64,000 nucleotides of DNA from Akkermansia muciniphila (GTDB lineage Bacteria > Verrucomicrobiota > Verrucomicrobiia > Limisphaerales > UBA9464): positions 1 to 64,000 of the forward strand of contig CAMCYJ010000006.1 of NCBI GenBank assembly GCA_945883815.1. The letters run 5' to 3'. Of the stretch, positions 60,310 through 64,000 are shown piece by piece. Under the pieces are notes generated by a model that was not told the DNA's origin, searched no databases, and saw only the letters and a list, made by a program, of their open reading frames with translations. Made by a program: the position numbers and the translations under genes. The stretch's first letter is position 1. Each line of letters starts with the position of its first letter.

Positions 60310-63300
60310 TCAATTTTCTGGGCCGGATTCGGCGACCACCTGATCGATCAGACGAGCTGCCGAAGGCAGAGCCTGACGAAGCGTGCCGATTCGCTGGTGC
60401 AAGGCTTGGACCCAGCCGTCGAGACCCAGTTCCACCGACTGCCGGTAACGCCGGATGAGATCCTGGCTGACAGCCACTTCGCGGTCTGGCGGCAGGGCTG
60501 ACAGGGGCTCGCCAGCGAACAGGCGGCAAAGGATGAGGGCGCTGGAACTGGCAGCGTCGTTGGTCCGTGATACTTCGCTCCAGAGAGGTAGTGCCTCGTG
60601 GACATGCCCGTTGAGCAAGAGGGTCTCCGCCCGCTGCCGCTGCAAGTTGGGATTGTCGGGCAGGTGCTTGAGGGCCTCGCTGCTCCAGTCGAGGGCGAAC
60701 TCCAGGGTGTCGCGTTGGCGGAGCGAGAGGGCTCCTCCAGACTCCCAGACCTTGGCTTGCTTGGGGTTCTGCTGAATGCCCTCGTGCAGCAGGGTGAGGG
60801 CTGGGATGATTTGGCCCTCCTCTGCTTGGAAGGCAGCGAACTCCACCCGTGCCGCCTCGTTGAGAGGGTCGTCTTGAAGGGCTTGTTCGAAAGCCTTCCG
60901 TGCCTCGGCCTTGCGTCCGAGCTTTCGCAGTGCATGAGCCAGGCAGTGGGCCGGGGTTGCGCTTCGGATGTCGTGATGGATGGGAGTGAGGGCTGGTTGG
61001 TTGCGCAAGCTCAAGCATTGCTGGAGGTGGGTGACACAAGGTTCCCAGTTCTTGAGCGCCGAATGAGCCAGGCCCATGATGAAGTGCTGTGAGGCCGTGC
61101 GAGCCTTGGGGGCAATGGCTCGGTCGTTGAAAAGATTGATGACCTCCTGGTGGAGTTGGAGGGTCAACAAGTGCGAAGCGTACTGGGTGAGCAACACTTC
61201 CCTCAGCTCCGGTGGCGTCTGGGCGTAGGGTAGCTGCAGCATGGCCGTGTAGGCCTGCTGATAATAATCGATGCCATAGCCATTCTGGCCCGATCGCCAC
61301 AATTCCAGCCCCAGGTTCATGAGCAAGTTGACGTCGTTGGGGTATTCCTCGTTGGCTTGTTCCAGGAGGCGGATGTTCCGCTGGATCTTGTCCCGGCTTT
61401 TGACCACCTCGGCTTGATAGCCATGGTGGATGAGTTGTGCGTCGCCGAAGAGGTTCTCCATCGACCACTTCTCACGGTTCAGTTCGAGGCTGGCGTAAAC
61501 CTGTTCATGGATCCGGCTCACGTAGAACTGCTGGGGTGCATTGCGGAACAGGCGCGGCACTTGGCTGACACCGTCGCCTTCGCGACCGACGTCCACCAGG
61601 GGCAGCCGGTATGCGATCACGTTGGGTCGAGTCAGGAGCGCACGCAGCGCCGCGTGGTGCGCCGTGGAAACTTCTTCGTCGGCATCCAGGATCAAGACCC
61701 AGTCGCCACGGGCGTGCAGCAGGGCCGCATTGCGGGCAGCACTGAAGTCGTTGTCCCAGGCTCGGAAATGGACTTCGGCGCCGTGGTTGCGGGCGATTTC
61801 CACGGTCCGGTCGGTGGATCCGGTGTCCACCAGGATGAGTTGATCGGCCAGGCCGCGAATGGATTGGAGGCATCCGTCGAGGAATCTCTCCTCGTTCTTG
61901 GCGATGAGGCAGACCGACAGGCGTGGGGGTAAGCCCTCGCGCAATGGGGGCTCGCTCAATTCGGCCGTGGGTTTTTCAGCCCCACCGGCAATGCCGGAGA
62001 GTTGTCGCTTGGCGGGCTTCCAATTGGGTGCCAAAGCAACGGCTTTCTGGGCGCATCGCCGGGCCAGGGTTCGATGACCCGCGCTGACGGCCACCTCGCT
62101 CAGGAAGACCCAGCCTTCCGGGTGGAAGGGGCGTTCTTCGATGGCTGTGCAGGCAAGTCGCCAGGCGTCCGGTATGTTCTTGGATTTGAAGGCGTCCCGG
62201 GCGGCCAAGAGATCTCCCTGGAAGGAAACCTCGGGCAAGGTCAACGGACGCTCCGATCGGGCGAGGCGTGCCTTCTCTTCCATCCGGGCAGCGCGGCGGG
62301 TCACCAACTCCCGGGCAAAACGGGCGGCGGTTTGCGCGGCGTTTTTCCAGGTCCAATGGGCTGCCACATGCTCTGCGCCCTGCTGGGCCCGTTGCCGCCA
62401 CTGCGGCGCTTGCTCCACGGCTTTGCGGAGGGCCAGGCACAGGGCCTCTGGATCGGGGCTCAACCACCAGCCGCGATGGTCCAGTTTTAGGCCGCTCACT
62501 TCGTTGCCGACAAATTCTCGAGTGGCCGGGATGCGATGGACGAACTCATCAGTGGCGAAGTCGTCAGTCGACCCACCGCCGGTGCAAATCACGGGCAGCG
62601 CGCAGGCCATCGCTTCGAGCACCGGGAGCCCGAAGCCCTCGCCGCGGTACGGGTGCACCAGGCAGTCGCAGGCGGTGTAGAGCCCTGCCAGTTCGCGCTC
62701 GGGCAACTCCTCATCGAGATACACGATCTCCGGCGCTGTAGGGTCGGCCTGAGCCGCTTGGATCTGCTCGGACAGGGTCTGACCCTGGTAGGCCGATTTG
62801 CCGCCGAAGTCCTTGATCACCAAGCACACGTCGTCGGAGCGACGGAAGGTTTTCAGATAAGTCTCCAACAACAGGTCCGACCCCTTGCGAGCGATGGTTC
62901 CGCCGACAAAGAGGAACTTGAAGCGCTTGCTCGTGGCGATGGGGGTGGGGGCGGCCCCGGGATGATGAACCGCGGGATTGTAGCCGTTGGGCAGCACCCG
63001 GAGTTTTTCTCTCGGGATACCCGCCTGCAGGTACAAACTCCGGACGTAGCGGCTGGGGCACCAAATCTCATCCACAGCCTGCGCCTTCTCTGCCCACTCG
63101 GCGGGGATGGATCCGAATTCCCAAGGCTGGATGAGCACCCAGGCGCCGTGCTCCGGGCGACGCCAGTCCGGTGGCCAGGCGTGACGCAGGGTGATTGCGG
63201 TTTCCGAGGGGGAGCGCCGTTGAACTCGCTGGGCCCAGCCCTTTAGATCGGGTGAGACGAACTTGGCGGACGCTGCGTCCGTCGAGACGGCGACAGCCCG

Positions 63301-64000
63301 GAACCGGGGCTCTTGGTTGAGCCCGTGGATCAGGGAGCGGTTCACATGCGACAGGGAGCCCAGATCGAGGAAGGATCCCTCCAGCGACAGGGTGAGCGTG
63401 GTGTTAGGCGCTGCGTTGGGCCCTGCGAAAATGGGCGCGCTCGTTGCATCCGGCCCATGGAGATCGACCACCCGTGCCGGTGGCAATTGCGGTGAGATCA
63501 ACGAGCGCTCGATGGCTTGCAACCGATGGATTACCACATCGGCCACGGCCTCCCGGCTGTAATGGCGGGCCATGTGTTCGCGGGCCGCCTGGCCCTTGGC
63601 GCGGGCTTCTTCCGGATGGGTGAACACGCGGCGCATCAAGGTGCGCAGGTGGGACTCCGACGGATTGGCCCAGCGGTGTCCTTTGTAGTGCCAGAGCTCG
63701 GGTTCGAGACCCCGGGCTTCGACCAGTTCGTAGTCGAGCAGGTAGCTCGTCTCGTCCGACATGAACTCGGTATTGGCACTCCAATTTGTTGCGATGACCG
63801 GCCGCTCCATGAGCATGGCCTCGTGCTGAGGGCGTCCCCAGCCCTCGCCTCGGCTCGGAGCCACGTAGCAGTCGCAGGCGAGGTACAGGCCTGGCAATTG
63901 GTCGCTGGGCACCTGGTCGGCGATGAGTTCGATGCGGGGTAGCTTTTTCCCCTCCAATCCTAGCGATGCAGTGAACGTTCGGATCCGTTGCCAGATCGCC
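60310..64000 (-). CDS. Giant multi-domain glycosyltransferase with TPR tail (5' end outside window)
   Basis: The frame stays open to the right edge, so the protein starts outside the window; at least 1230 residues are visible. In the track's numbering, residues 1-155 are the end of one GT-B (GT4-type) domain ([20 protein letters not shown]). About 175-565 is a second GT4-like domain ([33 protein letters not shown]). About 677-900 is a GT2 domain ([41 protein letters not shown]). The remaining 300 residues are TPR-like ([20 protein letters not shown]). TPR-linked glycosyltransferases next to fliS and flgM are often flagellin-glycosylating enzymes; that role is inferred from context. Confidence 0.88.
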   Translation of the reverse strand, partial: AIWQRIRTFTASLGLEGKKLPRIELIADQVPSDQLPGLYLACDCYVAPSRGEGWGRPQHEAMLMERPVIATNWSANTEFMSDETSYLLDYELVEARGLEPELWHYKGHRWANPSESHLRTLMRRVFTHPEEARAKGQAAREHMARHYSREAVADVVIHRLQAIERSLISPQLPPARVVDLHGPDATSAPIFAGPNAAPNTTLTLSLEGSFLDLGSLSHVNRSLIHGLNQEPRFRAVAVSTDAASAKFVSPDLKGWAQRVQRRSPSETAITLRHAWPPDWRRPEHGAWVLIQPWEFGSIPAEWAEKAQAVDEIWCPSRYVRSLYLQAGIPREKLRVLPNGYNPAVHHPGAAPTPIATSKRFKFLFVGGTIARKGSDLLLETYLKTFRRSDDVCLVIKDFGGKSAYQGQTLSEQIQAAQADPTAPEIVYLDEELPERELAGLYTACDCLVHPYRGEGFGLPVLEAMACALPVICTGGGSTDDFATDEFVHRIPATREFVGNEVSGLKLDHRGWWLSPDPEALCLALRKAVEQAPQWRQRAQQGAEHVAAHWTWKNAAQTAARFARELVTRRAARMEEKARLARSERPLTLPEVSFQGDLLAARDAFKSKNIPDAWRLACTAIEERPFHPEGWVFLSEVAVSAGHRTLARRCAQKAVALAPNWKPAKRQLSGIAGGAEKPTAELSEPPLREGLPPRLSVCLIAKNEERFLDGCLQSIRGLADQLILVDTGSTDRTVEIARNHGAEVHFRAWDNDFSAARNAALLHARGDWVLILDADEEVSTAHHAALRALLTRPNVIAYRLPLVDVGREGDGVSQVPRLFRNAPQQFYVSRIHEQVYASLELNREKWSMENLFGDAQLIHHGYQAEVVKSRDKIQRNIRLLEQANEEYPNDVNLLMNLGLELWRSGQNGYGIDYYQQAYTAMLQLPYAQTPPELREVLLTQYASHLLTLQLHQEVINLFNDRAIAPKARTASQHFIMGLAHSALKNWEPCVTHLQQCLSLRNQPALTPIHHDIRSATPAHCLAHALRKLGRKAEARKAFEQALQDDPLNEAARVEFAAFQAEEGQIIPALTLLHEGIQQNPKQAKVWESGGALSLRQRDTLEFALDWSSEALKHLPDNPNLQRQRAETLLLNGHVHEALPLWSEVSRTNDAASSSALILCRLFAGEPLSALPPDREVAVSQDLIRRYRQSVELGLDGWVQALHQRIGTLRQALPSAARLIDQVVAESGPEN

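Overview
The window looks like one continuous piece of a GC-rich, Gram-negative, flagellated, respiring bacterium. The gene content suggests a Verrucomicrobiota-type genome: an alternative complex III (ACIII) operon, DUF3160, ASPIC/UnbV and copper-monooxygenase-like secreted proteins, System II cytochrome c maturation, and dense lipoprotein coding. That taxonomic call is an inference from content; no rRNA marker is present. Genes are tightly packed, and most of the longest extra ORFs in the track are antisense shadows caused by high GC.

Layout, left to right. 0-7 kb: the 3' part of a flotillin-like gene, a secreted DUF3160 protein and ileS, with an 11-bp tandem repeat touching the ileS stop codon. 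7.3-18.8 kb: one long, overlapping respiratory operon, actABCDEF, then an unknown one-TM protein, a CcoS-like protein, ccoN, ccoO and a mono-heme CcoP-like subunit. This couples a quinol:cytochrome c oxidoreductase directly to a cbb3-type oxygen reductase. 18.9-21.6 kb: a small lipoprotein, an FtsB/DivIC-like protein and a large secreted redoxin/cytochrome c/copper-monooxygenase-like fusion. 21.7-30.3 kb: adenine deaminase, a flippase-like membrane protein, a GT9 glycosyltransferase, rpsU with a clear terminator, a TIM-barrel isomerase, a UPF0104 membrane protein and a lipoprotein with an internal duplication. 30.4-34.2 kb: resB and ccsA, which would attach heme to the many c-type cytochromes of the operon, then a RidA-family gene.

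35.1-38.1 kb is an A+T-richer patch holding a small HTH regulator, short palindromes and a TPR-SUMF1-like protein that appears to lack a catalytic cysteine; its end overlaps folC. 38-47 kb: folC, a Gfo/Idh/MocA oxidoreductase, a giant FG-GAP/ASPIC-UnbV secreted protein, PhzF, an orphan MoxR ATPase and rdgB. 46.9-49.9 kb: a ferrous iron uptake locus with feoB and two different feoA genes, each preceded by the same ~50-bp upstream element. 

51-58.2 kb contains seven copies, in three clusters, of a ~135-bp palindromic intergenic repeat. Two clusters bracket a vapBC toxin-antitoxin pair that also lies between ~43-bp direct repeats. The same stretch carries a heterodimeric ABC exporter, sufE and thiG. 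58-64 kb is a flagellar accessory locus: a FliT/FlgN-like protein, fliS and an FlgM-like protein behind a good sigma-28 promoter, then a lipoprotein and a partial giant multi-domain glycosyltransferase that may glycosylate flagellin.

Most interesting for follow-up: the ACIII-cbb3 fusion operon with its unknown small subunit, the repeat family and the vapBC cassette between its arrays, the regulator/TPR-SUMF1 pair, and the twin feoA promoters.
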